A DNA stretch of 64,000 nt from Promicromonospora sp. AC04 (GCF_003058225.1 NZ_QBUG01000001.1:1178001-1242000), one strand, 5' to 3'. Shown: positions 17,225 to 26,584, numbered from the stretch's first letter. Program-made: numbers and translations. The notes: a model not told the origin generated them from the sequence alone.

Positions 17225-17508
17225 GGCTCCAGCTGCTTCCAGAGCGGCTCGACGGTGACTGCGACGAGCTCCGTGCCAGGGAAGTCGTCGTGCGCGGCTG
17301 CGAACCGGCGGCGGGCTCTGGCGGCCTCGGTGCGTGCGGCCTGTCTGCTCGCTATCGGGCCGGTGGTGCGTGCGAACGTGCGGGTCTTGTCCGTCTTGGG
17401 GCTCACCGTGCGCATGATGACCACGACGGCGAAGCCGTTCGCCTCGCTCGCCAGCAGGTCGTCCCACGAGGGGTAGTGCCGGTCGGTTCTGCTGCTGTAG
17501 GCCTGCAT
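17221..17508 (-). CDS. Hypothetical protein, 95 aa
   Basis: It starts MQAYSSRTDRHYPSWDDLLA at 17508 behind GAGG. It is a basic, Arg/Thr-rich small protein with one beta segment (GFAVVVIMRTVS) and an Ala/Arg-rich helix (RQAARTEAARARRRFAAAH). It is coupled by ATGA to the gene downstream. It may be a small nucleic-acid-binding protein, but no family is recognised. Confidence 0.5.
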   Translation of the reverse strand: MQAYSSRTDRHYPSWDDLLASEANGFAVVVIMRTVSPKTDKTRTFARTTGPIASRQAARTEAARARRRFAAAHDDFPGTELVAVTVEPLWKQLEP

Positions 17509-17972
17509 GAGGTCCTCCCTGGTCGTGGTCGGTGGCTGTGCTGAGGTGGACGGGACCAAGGCATGGGTGTGTGCCCGCGTCGTGGAGCGCTCCGTCGTGA
17601 CGGGGCAGGCGCTCCGGGACGTCGCGGTGGGGGCCCGGTGCGCCGCGTCGGCGACACAGGCACGCCCCGGGCCCCTGGGGTGTCCCGCAGCACGCCCCAC
17701 GGGACGTGCCGGTGCTCTGGTGAGCCACCGGTCTGGTTCGGGAACGGGTCGGGTGGACCCAGACGCCCGGCCCGTTCCCTCGGGCCGTCTCCCGGGTCGG
17801 CGCCGCCGACCCCGCTCCCCTGGCCCCCTCAGGGCGGGGACGTCGAGGGACGTCCTTACGCCCGCGGGTACGTGCGGGTGGTCGTCTCGATGCTTCGTGT
17901 TCCGCGCCGTCACGCGTGGCGGTGCCGATGCCTCACGTATTGGCCGGCGGCGCGGACGTCGGCTCGTGGGCC
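17509..17972. other. Intergenic stretch with GC-rich inverted repeats
   Basis: The 464 bases between the small gene at 17508 and the SNF2 stop hold no supported gene. GGGAACGGG (17740-17748) and CCCGTTCCC (17771-17779) form a stem, and the surrounding sequence is very GC-rich. The stem probably terminates the SNF2 transcript. The promoter of the small-gene operon should lie near 17520-17560, but I see no clear hexamers. Confidence 0.4.
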
Positions 17973-19970
17973 TCAGGCGCGCTGTGTTGCCCAGAGGTCG
18001 TTGAGGTCCTCGTGGATCTCTTCTTCCAGCACAGCCAGCAGGGCATGCTCGAGGGCGTGGTCGCCGGAGACCGCATGGATGAGGTCGTCCTGGACCTGCT
18101 GCTTGCCGGCCAGCACCTGGGGCATCCGTTCGTCCTGCGTGCCCTTGGCGATGAGCCGGTGGATGGTCACGGGCCGGGTCTGGCCCATGCGGTGCAGCCG
18201 GCCGTTGGTCTGCAGGTAGTGCTCGAGCGAGAACGGCAGCGTGTACCAGATCATCGTCGCGCCCCCGTCCTGCAGGTTCAGGCCGTGACCGGCGCTGGCG
18301 GGGTGCAGGAGCATCACAGGGATCTGCTGGGCGTTCCAGCGGCGGACCATGTTCCGCGAGCCGTCGAATGCTCGTGCCTCGATTCCGGCCTTCTCCAGAC
18401 GCGCGAGCAACTGCTCGAGGTCCGAACGGAAGTGGTAGGCGATGAGCACGGGCTCGCCGCCGTTGTTCCGTACGAGGTACTCGACCATCTCGAGCTTCTT
18501 GTCGTGGATGACCTCGTACCGCCCCGCGGTGGAGGGTGCTTCCGGATCTGCCGTGTAGAGGGTGCCCGAGGCGAACTGCATGAGCTTGCTGGTGAGGACG
18601 GCCTGGTTCTCGGCGACGACGGTGCGGACGAGCTCCTGGTCCGGCTCGGTGACGAAGTCCTCGATCTTGCTCTGCCGGAAGTCGTCGTGGGCGGCCTGCC
18701 GCTGGCCGCCGGCGAGTGTGCTCAGGTGCGCCCGGATGGCGGCGGCCTCGGGCTCGGGTGAGCTGTTCAACCAGTGGTCGTAGGCGGCATTGGCCTTGCG
18801 CAGGGCCGCCTCGTTGACGACGTCCAGGACGAGGTTGTGCCGGAAGTCCTTGTAGGCCTGCAGCAGGTCGGGCGGGAGGGTGACGTTGACGTCGTGGATC
18901 GTGAGCGCCGGGAGTTGCAGGTTGGTGTTCTGCGCGCTCATCACTAGATGGGAGATCGCCTGGTAGATCTCCGGCTCGGCGTCCTCGGTTGCGACCCATC
19001 TCGCCGGCGTCCTGGTCCCACGAATCATCTTCGGCACGAACCAGCGGTCGCGGAACGTGTCGATGTCCCGCCCCAAGGCCCGCCCCTGGTCGAGCAGGAA
19101 GACCTGGCTCCACAGGTCGTGCAGACCGTTGGGGCTCGGTGTGCCGGTCAGCTCGACGAGCCGGGTGACTGCAGGGCGGACCTGCGCGAGAGCCTTGAAC
19201 CGGTCGCTCGAGTGCGACTTGAAGCCCTGGGACTCGTCGATGATCACCGTCGGGAACGGCCAGATGATGGTGTCCTGGCCGTCGATCGTCTGGATGGGCA
19301 TCTGGTCGACGAGTCCGAACCGGCACGCGGCGCAGCCGTCTCCGCCGCAGGACCGGCACACGTGGGTGCGACGCGCAATCAGCTTCGCCTTGACAAGCTC
19401 CTGAATCCAGGACTGGACCGTGGACTTCGCGGGCACGTTGCCGCCGGAACCGGTGGCCTCGGCACGGTAGGCGGCGATTAGCTCGTCCTGGCTGAGCGGC
19501 TCTCGTGAGCGGAGCAGGTCGAGCAGACAGATGACGTCCGTGGACACATCTGGGCCCGGCGTCGCGCCGCTGACCGTGCTGAGCAGCCGGGTCGGGTGGG
19601 ACGGTTGGGTGAGCAGCTCCTGGTTGACGAAGTACATGGTCGGCGGGTCGGTGAAGACCTCGCGGAATCTCTCCAGGCGCTTGGCCCGGGACAGCTTCTT
19701 GTCGTTGTCGTCGACGATGAGCGACTTCGTTCTGATCGGGAAGTTCCACTTCTCGATCTCGTCGATCCACGTCGAGCGGGCGATCCCGACCGGCGCGACG
19801 ACCAGGATGTGGCCCAGCGGGCGCAGCGTCTGCAGCACCGCCAGGGTCGTCAGGGTCTTGCCGGCCCCGACACCGAGCCAGGCTCCGGCAAACGGGCGGC
19901 TGATGAGGAAGTCATGGATCTGGCGTTGGTGCGGCTTCAAGCTCACTGCCGGGGCCGGGTTCGTGGTCAT
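17973..19970 (-). CDS. SNF2-type superfamily 2 ATPase with a zinc-cluster insert
   Basis: A 665-residue SF2 protein. Motif I is GVGAGKTLT near residue 35, motif II is VIIDESQGF near 245 (DESQ in place of DEAH). The C-terminal RecA fold shows YHFRSDLEQLL near 510, a GHGLNLQDG motif V near 560 and motif VI in HRMGQTRPVTIHRLIAKGT, the hallmark of SNF2 proteins. A CRSCGGDGCAACRF cluster near residues 203-216 sits in an insert between motifs I and II and should bind zinc. AGGAGG precedes the ATG. It probably remodels protein-DNA complexes during replication or repair of the element, just downstream of the polymerase gene. Confidence 0.85.
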   Translation of the reverse strand: MTTNPAPAVSLKPHQRQIHDFLISRPFAGAWLGVGAGKTLTTLAVLQTLRPLGHILVVAPVGIARSTWIDEIEKWNFPIRTKSLIVDDNDKKLSRAKRLERFREVFTDPPTMYFVNQELLTQPSHPTRLLSTVSGATPGPDVSTDVICLLDLLRSREPLSQDELIAAYRAEATGSGGNVPAKSTVQSWIQELVKAKLIARRTHVCRSCGGDGCAACRFGLVDQMPIQTIDGQDTIIWPFPTVIIDESQGFKSHSSDRFKALAQVRPAVTRLVELTGTPSPNGLHDLWSQVFLLDQGRALGRDIDTFRDRWFVPKMIRGTRTPARWVATEDAEPEIYQAISHLVMSAQNTNLQLPALTIHDVNVTLPPDLLQAYKDFRHNLVLDVVNEAALRKANAAYDHWLNSSPEPEAAAIRAHLSTLAGGQRQAAHDDFRQSKIEDFVTEPDQELVRTVVAENQAVLTSKLMQFASGTLYTADPEAPSTAGRYEVIHDKKLEMVEYLVRNNGGEPVLIAYHFRSDLEQLLARLEKAGIEARAFDGSRNMVRRWNAQQIPVMLLHPASAGHGLNLQDGGATMIWYTLPFSLEHYLQTNGRLHRMGQTRPVTIHRLIAKGTQDERMPQVLAGKQQVQDDLIHAVSGDHALEHALLAVLEEEIHEDLNDLWATQRA

Positions 19971-20001
19971 CTTGGGGTTCCTCCTGCAGGTTCGGCACCG
20001 T

Positions 20002-20304
20002 TCATGGCATGGGCGTCGGGCCGTGAAGCTCGTCGCCCTTTCCGGCGCAGGCCGGGTCTGCCCTGGTCTCGGTTCCTCGCGCCGCCTGGGCGACAGGAGG
20101 CGCGGCAGTCGAGGATTCGAGCTTCCTGGTCCACGAGCTGAGCGGGTCCTGGAACGCGTTCTGCACGGCGTCGCTCTGGCTCCTCCCGAAGCCGGCCGCG
20201 AGCAGGGCGCCGTCGTGGCTACGGATCGTCGCCGTCCACGGCCTGGCTCGCTCGAGCTCTCGGGCGTTGTCGTCCACGACGACGAGGAAGGTCGTGGTGA
20301 CCAT
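20002..20304 (-). CDS. Hypothetical protein, 100 aa
   Basis: The start at ATG 20304 is preferred because AGGAG lies 9 bases upstream; ATG 20313 abuts that site. The protein (MVTTTFLVVVDDNARELE...) has a beta-alpha-beta N-terminal half and a disordered Pro/Ala-rich tail. It lies between the SNF2 and polymerase genes in the same direction. No family is recognised. Confidence 0.5.
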   Translation of the reverse strand: MVTTTFLVVVDDNARELERARPWTATIRSHDGALLAAGFGRSQSDAVQNAFQDPLSSWTRKLESSTAAPPVAQAARGTETRADPACAGKGDELHGPTPMP

Positions 20305-20411
20305 GCTGCTCATCTCCTGTGTCTGTTCCGGCCGGGCGTGCCATCGCCGCGGCGCCGTGTCGGTCAGGGCCCGTTCGTCAGCGGGCCGCTCCGTCCACCT
20401 GAGCCGGGGTG

Positions 20412-23400
20412 TCAGGTGGCGTTCATCCAGTTCTTGGTGAAGGTCTCGCCGAGCATCCGGGTGTAGACGTCCAGGTCGAGGCTGGTGACGAGCCGGTCGA
20501 CCTGGTCGGGACGAAGCGCTCGCAGGTCGTCGTTGACGACCACGACCGGCCACGCCGGGTCGATGCCGTTGATGCGCCGGACCGCGACGTCCTGGTCGTC
20601 GGGCAGCACCCGTAACCCATCGGTGGCGATGGCCTCGCTGCGGTTCCTCGCCCACCCGTGGTGGCGCAGGATGTCCAGCGCGACCGGGTCGCGGCGCACG
20701 CCGGCGCTGCCGTTCGCGCGGCGCTTGTCCCGGCTGGCCGGGCTCACCTTCCATGCCCCGGCGTTGTGCAGGCTCACGGCCGCGGCGGTCCCGTTGTGGA
20801 CGATGAAGATCCTGTTGACCATCTGCAATGTTCGCGGGTTCGTGAGCTGGGCGTCGCCGTCCGGCTCGGCATCCTGCACGTCATCGGACCCGATGTTGAT
20901 GGGGTCGGCGGCGAACGGGTAGGTGATCGACCCGCGGGACGCGGCGATGACGTTCTGGAACAGCAGGAGCGTCGCCACGGGGCGTGCCAGGTCGATCGCT
21001 TCCTCGATCGTCTTCCGGCCCAGTACCGGGTCGAAGGTCTCGGCCAGGGTCTGTTCGCCTCTGCTGGCGACGGTCTGCAGGTAGCGGGCCAGCGCGAAGT
21101 CGATGACGGCGGGGTGGGCCAGCGACTTCGTCGGGGTAGGACCCGCGTGACAGGCCAGGGTTCCGCCGCCGGCCGCCAGGATCGCGCTGTCGGCGACGCT
21201 CCGTCCCGCGGGCGCGGGCTCCAGCTCGAGGCGGTTGTTGGAGTCCTTGCTGATCAGGAACATCAGCTCGGGTTCGATGTCGATGCCGATCGCGGCCTGA
21301 TGCTCGGCGAGCACCTGGTTGTTGGTCGCCTCGTCGAATCCGTTGCCGCCGTCGACGACGGAGTAGAGGCCATCGGTGTTCGTGGAGATGATCCGTGCGC
21401 CGGCAAGGGTCTGGGCCTGTCCGATGCGCCAGCTGAAGAGCTGGCCGAGGATGCGCATGGAGATGATCTGGTTGTTCATCCTGATCGGGGTCCGGTGCGA
21501 CGCGTCGCCGGCCCCGGAAGCCGCGTTGAGGATGAGCTTCGTGCCCTCACGCAGGGTCTTCAGCCGGGCTCTGTCCTGCGCGGAGGTCCCTGGGGTCTTG
21601 AGCGCCGCGCCCAGACGCTCCTTCTCGAAGAAGATCGTCGCGTAGCGGTCCTCCCCCAGCTCGGGGTTGTAGAAGGCCCGCATGTTGCGCAGCAGGTTCG
21701 GGTAGTAGCTGGTGAAGTCCTCGTGGATGACCAGCCCCGCGGAGGTGCGGGCGTATCTCGGGTGAAGCTTCGTGGACCTGTCGTTCGGGTCCCCCGTCTT
21801 GGTGACGAACAGGTCAGGGGCCTTGCGGACCGGCTCGTCGCGGTACGCGGCCCTGGTCGCCGAGGTGGCGGCCAGGACGACCTTCCCGTCGAGCAGGGTC
21901 TCGTCGGCCAGGCGCACGTGCAAGGCCTCGTTCTCCGGACGCTGGGTGGCGAGCAGCTCGGCGGGATCGGGTACCTGCTCCTGTGCGCGCGCGAGCTGGG
22001 CACCCTGTTCGGGGTCGCTCTTCTTGGGCTTGCGGTACTTGACCTTCTGCGGGTCGGACCCCACGAGCACGAGCCGCTTGTCGACATGGGTGCCGTCGGG
22101 CAGGGTCAGCAGGTTGTGCTGGCGTCGGGCCTCGGCGAGCAGGTCCTTCGGGTCCGGGTAGGCGACCTTGGCCCGTTGGAGCATCGTGTCGGCCTCGAAG
22201 TACGCGATCCGGTCCAGGGTAAAGGCAGACAGGTCGGCCTCGGCGCCATGGATGCCGCCGGTGGAGAAGGTCACGAAGCACGAGGACGGTGTGGCGTCGG
22301 GCCGGAAGTACGGCACGTTGTTCGGTGGCTTCGGCACGTCGCGCAGCGAGTTCGCCGGCAGTGTGAAGAGGTCCTGGTACTCGTCGGAGTCGTTGAAGTT
22401 CTTCCCCTCGATGGAGCGGTAGTAGCGCACCACCTCCATGAACTGGCGGTGCGCGCTGGCCTGCGCTCGGGTCGTTCCTGGGTTCGTGGCGGGGTCGGGT
22501 GCCACGTGTTCCTCGAAGAAGCGCACGCACTCGTCCAGGACGTTGACCTGGGCGATGCCTTGCTGTGCGGCGACCTCCTTGGCCGGGTAGAGGAACGAGA
22601 CGGCCTCGATGTCGTTCAGCGGGGTGTACGGGGCGAGGATGCGGCCGACGAACTTCGCCGAGGACGCGTCGATCGTCAGCCGGTCCCGGCGGATCGTGCC
22701 GTCCTGGGCGTACACCGTCTCGCCGTACTGGGCGATCAGTCCGGCCTTGAGGTCGAAGCTGCTGGCGTAGACGGGGTGGTGGGACAGCTGCGCCAGGCCG
22801 AGGCAGTCGGAGACGTTGTACGCCAACAGCTCGTAGAGCTCCTCGAGGCTTCGGATCGAGGTGTCATGGCTTAGCTTGTCGGACTCCTTGATCTGGCCGC
22901 CGAGCATCCCGAGCAGGCGCTTGAGGCTCACCTTGAACTGTTGCTCGTTGAGGCGGGCGACGTCGAGATGACGGCCCGAGTGCAGCATTGCGCGGCGGAT
23001 CCTTGCGGCGGGGCCGTCCCAGCCGAGGTAGCCCGGCATGTAGTCGTTGTGCTCGGCAAACAGCCGGTCGTTGTGCTCGCGCATCCCGCGCGCCGTGGCC
23101 GGCTGGAACAACCGGTCGCTGTGCGGGGCCGGGAACGCCTCGTGAAGGTAGAGCGCGAGCATGACCGTGTCGTAGTTCATCGAGTTGTACCCGGCCAGGA
23201 ACGGGTGCTTGATCGGGTCGTAGCCGGGGTCCGTGTCGCACACGGGCCGCAGGTACGCGGGGTAGGCGGAGGGGCTGCTGGTGTCGGTGACCTGCTCCGC
23301 GTCGGACAGCCCCACGAGCTCGGCCAGGCGGAGGTTGCCGCGCTCACCGCGCAGGTTCCACAGCTGCACGCTCACCGGGGGCAAGCCGGGGTTGGAACGC

Positions 23401-23603
23401 ACCACCACCTCGTAGAGCGCCTGCGGGTCGACCGCATCGGCGAGCTGTGCGTCGTCAGCGAGGAAGAAGATCTCCAGGCCGTCGACGGCGCTGTCAGGTT
23501 CAGGTGTGTAGGCGCACAGCGTGAAGACGTCGCTCAGCGACTCGATGTCGTAGAAGGTGAAGCGCGCGCTGTCGACCGTGACGGGTGTGTGCTGGCTGGT
23601 CAT
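20412..23603 (-). CDS. Family B DNA polymerase
   Basis: A 1063-residue polymerase, started at ATG 23603 behind AGAAGG. Exonuclease motifs are present: FYDIES (Asp19, Glu21), YNSMNYD near 141 and YNVSD near 261. The polymerase motifs are DFTSYYP (motif A) near 629, KLILNAASG (motif B) near 688 and TNTDGLY (motif C) near 738, where Thr-Asp-Gly replaces the usual DTDS but keeps the second catalytic Asp. It is thus a proofreading replicative or repair enzyme. I see no terminal-protein domain. Together with the PrimPol and the SF3 helicase it gives the element a largely self-contained replisome. Family B polymerases are uncommon on actinobacterial plasmids. Confidence 0.88.
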   Translation of the reverse strand: MTSQHTPVTVDSARFTFYDIESLSDVFTLCAYTPEPDSAVDGLEIFFLADDAQLADAVDPQALYEVVVRSNPGLPPVSVQLWNLRGERGNLRLAELVGLSDAEQVTDTSSPSAYPAYLRPVCDTDPGYDPIKHPFLAGYNSMNYDTVMLALYLHEAFPAPHSDRLFQPATARGMREHNDRLFAEHNDYMPGYLGWDGPAARIRRAMLHSGRHLDVARLNEQQFKVSLKRLLGMLGGQIKESDKLSHDTSIRSLEELYELLAYNVSDCLGLAQLSHHPVYASSFDLKAGLIAQYGETVYAQDGTIRRDRLTIDASSAKFVGRILAPYTPLNDIEAVSFLYPAKEVAAQQGIAQVNVLDECVRFFEEHVAPDPATNPGTTRAQASAHRQFMEVVRYYRSIEGKNFNDSDEYQDLFTLPANSLRDVPKPPNNVPYFRPDATPSSCFVTFSTGGIHGAEADLSAFTLDRIAYFEADTMLQRAKVAYPDPKDLLAEARRQHNLLTLPDGTHVDKRLVLVGSDPQKVKYRKPKKSDPEQGAQLARAQEQVPDPAELLATQRPENEALHVRLADETLLDGKVVLAATSATRAAYRDEPVRKAPDLFVTKTGDPNDRSTKLHPRYARTSAGLVIHEDFTSYYPNLLRNMRAFYNPELGEDRYATIFFEKERLGAALKTPGTSAQDRARLKTLREGTKLILNAASGAGDASHRTPIRMNNQIISMRILGQLFSWRIGQAQTLAGARIISTNTDGLYSVVDGGNGFDEATNNQVLAEHQAAIGIDIEPELMFLISKDSNNRLELEPAPAGRSVADSAILAAGGGTLACHAGPTPTKSLAHPAVIDFALARYLQTVASRGEQTLAETFDPVLGRKTIEEAIDLARPVATLLLFQNVIAASRGSITYPFAADPINIGSDDVQDAEPDGDAQLTNPRTLQMVNRIFIVHNGTAAAVSLHNAGAWKVSPASRDKRRANGSAGVRRDPVALDILRHHGWARNRSEAIATDGLRVLPDDQDVAVRRINGIDPAWPVVVVNDDLRALRPDQVDRLVTSLDLDVYTRMLGETFTKNWMNAT

Positions 23604-23692
23604 CAGGATGCCTTCTCTCGTCGTGCGGTCGTCAACCTCGTCCGCGTTGTCCGGTGTCAAGATCTGGCTCGGAGCGGGTCACGGGGACGAGG

Positions 23693-23902
23693 TCACCGCG
23701 GTCCGTCCATGCGCCGGGCGACCTCGGCCAGGAGCCGGGCCTTCGTGGTCGGGTCGGTCGCGATCTGCGCACGCAGGAGGAGGTTGGTGGTCCTCTGCTC
23801 GCGCGCGAGATCGGCCAGCGCCATGCTGAGACGGCGAGGTTGCGCGGCGTGATCGCACAGCACATGGGTGACCTGCGCGATGGTGTGAGCGATTGCGCGC
23901 AT
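23693..23902 (-). CDS. Hypothetical protein, 69 aa
   Basis: It starts MRAIAHTIAQVTHVLCDHAA at 23902, five bases after the helicase stop at 23908, and ends 90 bases before the polymerase start. It is predicted to be almost entirely helical and is rich in Ala, Arg and Leu (LLLRAQIATDPTTKARLLAEVARRM). It may be a small replisome partner, given its place between the helicase and polymerase genes. That is inference only. Confidence 0.55.
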   Translation of the reverse strand: MRAIAHTIAQVTHVLCDHAAQPRRLSMALADLAREQRTTNLLLRAQIATDPTTKARLLAEVARRMDGPR

Positions 23903-23907
23903 GGGTC

Positions 23908-25737
23908 TCACTCCTCGTCCGTGGTGTCGGCCGCCCGCGCGGGCGCGCCGGGGCGGCGCAGCAGTCCGCGGTAGCTGGCCCGCCGGACCGGCTGCGAGAT
24001 CTTGCTCGGGTCCTTGCCCGTGTAGCTCGGGTTCGTCCACTTCTTCAGGTCGTACTCGGCGATCAGCGGCTCAGGGCCGTTCATCATCTGGCCCGGACGG
24101 ATCTTGCGGTTCTTGTCCGGGCAATGCCACAGATCGTCTTTGCGGACGATGGCCACGAGGTCGGCGATGAACTGCTTGTTGCTCACCAAGGTGCCCGACG
24201 GAGAGACGTCGACGAACCAGGACTTGTACAGGTCGTACAGAAAGGTGAACGGCGCCAGATCCCACTCCAGCAGCTCCCGGAACTCCGCCCAGAAGGCGCG
24301 CACCGGGTCGTTGACTTCCTTGTACTCGGCCAGGACGATCTTCGTTGCCGCCGGCTCGGACAGCTCGTAGTAGTTGCCTGGGTCGGCGGCGCCGGCCCGG
24401 TTGAGGACGTACCACAGGACGAACTCGAGGACCTCGCGGCGCTGCAAGTAGTCGTCCTTGATGTACTTGCGCTCGCTGCCGGTGAAGCTCTTGGTGAACG
24501 GCACGAACAGCTGTCGGCGGTAGAAGGTCTCGGACTTGTCCTTCACGCGCGGGAACTCGTTGAGGCACTGCACCATGAAGCCGAAGAACTGGCAGGCAAT
24601 GTGCGTCCGGTGCTTGCGGTTGATCAGGATGACGTCGTTGGTCACGATCGCCTTCAGGTTCGCGGCCTTGTCGATGTAGGTGCCCACGTCGTTCTCGTCG
24701 ACGATGATGGCGTTGGCACGCACCAGCGGTTCCAGGGCGAACTCCTTGCCGAAGTCGCTCAGCGGGATGGAGGTGTGCGACCGGGGTCCGCACAGGTTGC
24801 GCATGAGTGCGCACAGGGTGCCCTTGCCGTTGTTGCCCTCCTCGGAGTAGAACCAGGCTGTCTTGCCCCAGGAGACGTGCGGGCGAATGATCGCGCCGAT
24901 GATCTCCCAGAGCAGTTCGGGCACGCCTTGGTCGTCGGAGAGCTCCTGCATCCAGGACTCGACGTCCCATGCCGTGCCGTCATCCGAGTGGGTGATGACC
25001 GGGCTGGTGGGCGCGTCGCCATAGTCGACGTAGCACTTGGTCAGGAAAACCAGCGCAGGGTCGAACGGGTGCAGAGACTTGGCCTCGAAGTGGAACTCCT
25101 TGCCGGCGATCGTCAGGTCGCGTGCCTGGCGTCCGTAGTAGAAGACCCCGTTGTTCACCGCGATGAGGTCGCGGTGCGCGCACTGGTGGGTGCGCAGACT
25201 GTCCTCACGCAGGACAGCGAGGACTTCGTCGAACTCCTTGAGGGTCAGCTGGGTGTTGTACATCCGTGCCTGGGTCCGGATGTCGTCCTCGCTGGTCGTG
25301 TACGTGCCCCGGGCTGGGCCTGTGTTCTGGTACATCGCGAGCAGGTCGTACTCGCGGTCGGTGTCCTGGCCTCTCGGGGCGATGCGGATGATGTCGTGGA
25401 GACGCAGCAGAACCTGCGCGATCTGCCAGTTGGTCAGGCACCTGACCGGCTTGAGCTTCTCGGGGGCGGTGGTCGCCTTGGCGTTCTCGACCTTGGCCAC
25501 GCCGTTGAGCATCCCCAGCAGCTCTCTCTCCAGGACACGCGGAGGCGGCGGGTCCCTCGGGTCCAGGGCCGCAAGGTAGGCCGTCGTCACCGTGGTGACG
25601 ATCTCGTTCTGCGGCGCCATGTCGCCGTGCGTCGAGAAGTACCCCAGGACCCGTGCGAAGACGTCTGCGGCGGGGCTGGCGTCGCGCGCGACAGGAGAGT
25701 CGGCGAGGGCGGGCGTGCGGGCATCAAGTGTCGTCAT
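23908..25737 (-). CDS. D5/P4-type superfamily 3 helicase
   Basis: A 609-residue protein from ATG 25737 (MTTLDARTPALADSP). It carries the SF3 Walker A SEEGNNGKGT near residue 302 and Walker B NAIIVDEND near 345. VTNDVILINRKHRTHI, containing the sensor/motif C Asn region, comes next, and the later region matches the C-terminus of phage/plasmid primase-helicases of the P4/D5 type. The N-terminal 250 residues lack primase motifs, so priming is presumably done by the separate PrimPol-like protein. It is likely a hexameric 3'-5' DNA helicase acting at the origin. The candidate origin array lies about 1.2 kb upstream, and ATTGNCAATG operators at 25843-25891 sit just before the gene. Confidence 0.8.
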   Translation of the reverse strand: MTTLDARTPALADSPVARDASPAADVFARVLGYFSTHGDMAPQNEIVTTVTTAYLAALDPRDPPPPRVLERELLGMLNGVAKVENAKATTAPEKLKPVRCLTNWQIAQVLLRLHDIIRIAPRGQDTDREYDLLAMYQNTGPARGTYTTSEDDIRTQARMYNTQLTLKEFDEVLAVLREDSLRTHQCAHRDLIAVNNGVFYYGRQARDLTIAGKEFHFEAKSLHPFDPALVFLTKCYVDYGDAPTSPVITHSDDGTAWDVESWMQELSDDQGVPELLWEIIGAIIRPHVSWGKTAWFYSEEGNNGKGTLCALMRNLCGPRSHTSIPLSDFGKEFALEPLVRANAIIVDENDVGTYIDKAANLKAIVTNDVILINRKHRTHIACQFFGFMVQCLNEFPRVKDKSETFYRRQLFVPFTKSFTGSERKYIKDDYLQRREVLEFVLWYVLNRAGAADPGNYYELSEPAATKIVLAEYKEVNDPVRAFWAEFRELLEWDLAPFTFLYDLYKSWFVDVSPSGTLVSNKQFIADLVAIVRKDDLWHCPDKNRKIRPGQMMNGPEPLIAEYDLKKWTNPSYTGKDPSKISQPVRRASYRGLLRRPGAPARAADTTDEE

Positions 25738-25842
25738 GCTGCCGTCTTTCTCGATCGTGTCGAGCACCGCCGGCGAGGTGTGGGAAGCCGACCGAGCCCC
25801 GAATCGAAGGGAACGTGCACGCGACCCTACGCCATTCGAATG

Positions 25843-25891
25843 ATCATTGCCAATGGTGTCGCGGTCGTATGACGCGATCATTGTCAATGAT
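25843..25891 (-). promoter_or_regulatory. Two ATCATT-N3-AATGAT operators upstream of the helicase
   Basis: ATCATT-GCC-AATGGT (25843-25857) and the perfect dyad ATCATT-GTC-AATGAT (25877-25891) lie 34 bases apart, about 106 bases before the helicase start. Related cores occur at 27510-27519, 31230-31239 and 34051-34060. The spacing of about three helical turns puts both on one face of the DNA, as expected for cooperative repressor binding. The 307 bases from 25738 to 26044 hold nothing else I can support. Confidence 0.6.
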
Positions 25892-26044
25892 CGTCAGCGC
25901 GATGTCGAGGAGGTCGGAGGCTGCTCGCGGACAGCGTCGGGGGGCGCAGGAACATGTAGCCGCACCCGGTGGCGAGGGTGACGAGAAGAGGCGGCGTCCT
26001 GGTAGCAGACCCTGAACTGGTCGGTGGCCGTCGCGGCGGTGAGG

Positions 26045-26584
26045 TCAGGCCGGTGTCGTCACGGTTCCGGCAGCGTTCTCAGCGGCGACCTCTGCACCGT
26101 AGATGGCCTCCGGCTCGCCGTCCTGGACGGCTTTCTCGTAGGCGTCCTTGGTGGGGTACGAGTAGATACTGCCGGCGTACTCGACCAGCACAGGCTTGTC
26201 GTGCTCCTCGTCGTAGAACGACTTGAGCTCGGCGAGCGTGACCATGCGGCCGCTGGCGAGGATGGTGTAGGAGCTCTCGTCGGTCCAGCGGTCACAGACC
26301 GGCCCGGGCAGGTCGAACGCAAGGTATGCGTCATGACCGACCAGTTGGACGAGCTCGTTGTCGATGCTCGCGAGCTTGTCGTGGTTCTTGGACAGCATGG
26401 CCATGGTCGCTACCCGGCGAGCGAGTGCGGCCTGAGCCTTGACGGCACGACGCTCGGACTCCTTGGCTTCGGCCACCTCGAGTGCTCGACGTGCACGCTC
26501 GACGCGTGAGATGCGCGGTTTCCGTCTGGCCGGCGCCTCGACGGCTCCTTCAGGTGCAGTGGTGACGATCGTCTTGCTGGTCAC
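26045..26584 (-). CDS. Hypothetical coiled-coil protein, 179 aa
   Basis: It starts at GTG 26584 (VTSKTIVTTAPEGAVEAPAR) behind GGAAGGA. A basic Ala/Arg-rich helical stretch of residues about 20-60 (RVERARRALEVAEAKESERR) should form a coiled coil. A compact C-terminal domain follows (YTILASGRMVTLAELKSFY, YAGSIYSYPTKDAYEKAV). No family is recognised. It is the first gene of the left-hand minus-strand block, directly beside the GTACCACG repeat region, so it may be an origin- or centromere-binding protein. That is inference only. Confidence 0.55.
   Translation of the reverse strand: MTSKTIVTTAPEGAVEAPARRKPRISRVERARRALEVAEAKESERRAVKAQAALARRVATMAMLSKNHDKLASIDNELVQLVGHDAYLAFDLPGPVCDRWTDESSYTILASGRMVTLAELKSFYDEEHDKPVLVEYAGSIYSYPTKDAYEKAVQDGEPEAIYGAEVAAENAAGTVTTPA

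Noticed and set aside
20658-22874. 738-codon plus-strand open frame
   Set aside because: It mirrors the family B polymerase gene, whose exonuclease and polymerase motifs on the minus strand are decisive.
23893-25872. 659-codon plus-strand open frame
   Set aside because: It is antisense to the SF3 helicase with Walker motifs and has no protein-like features.
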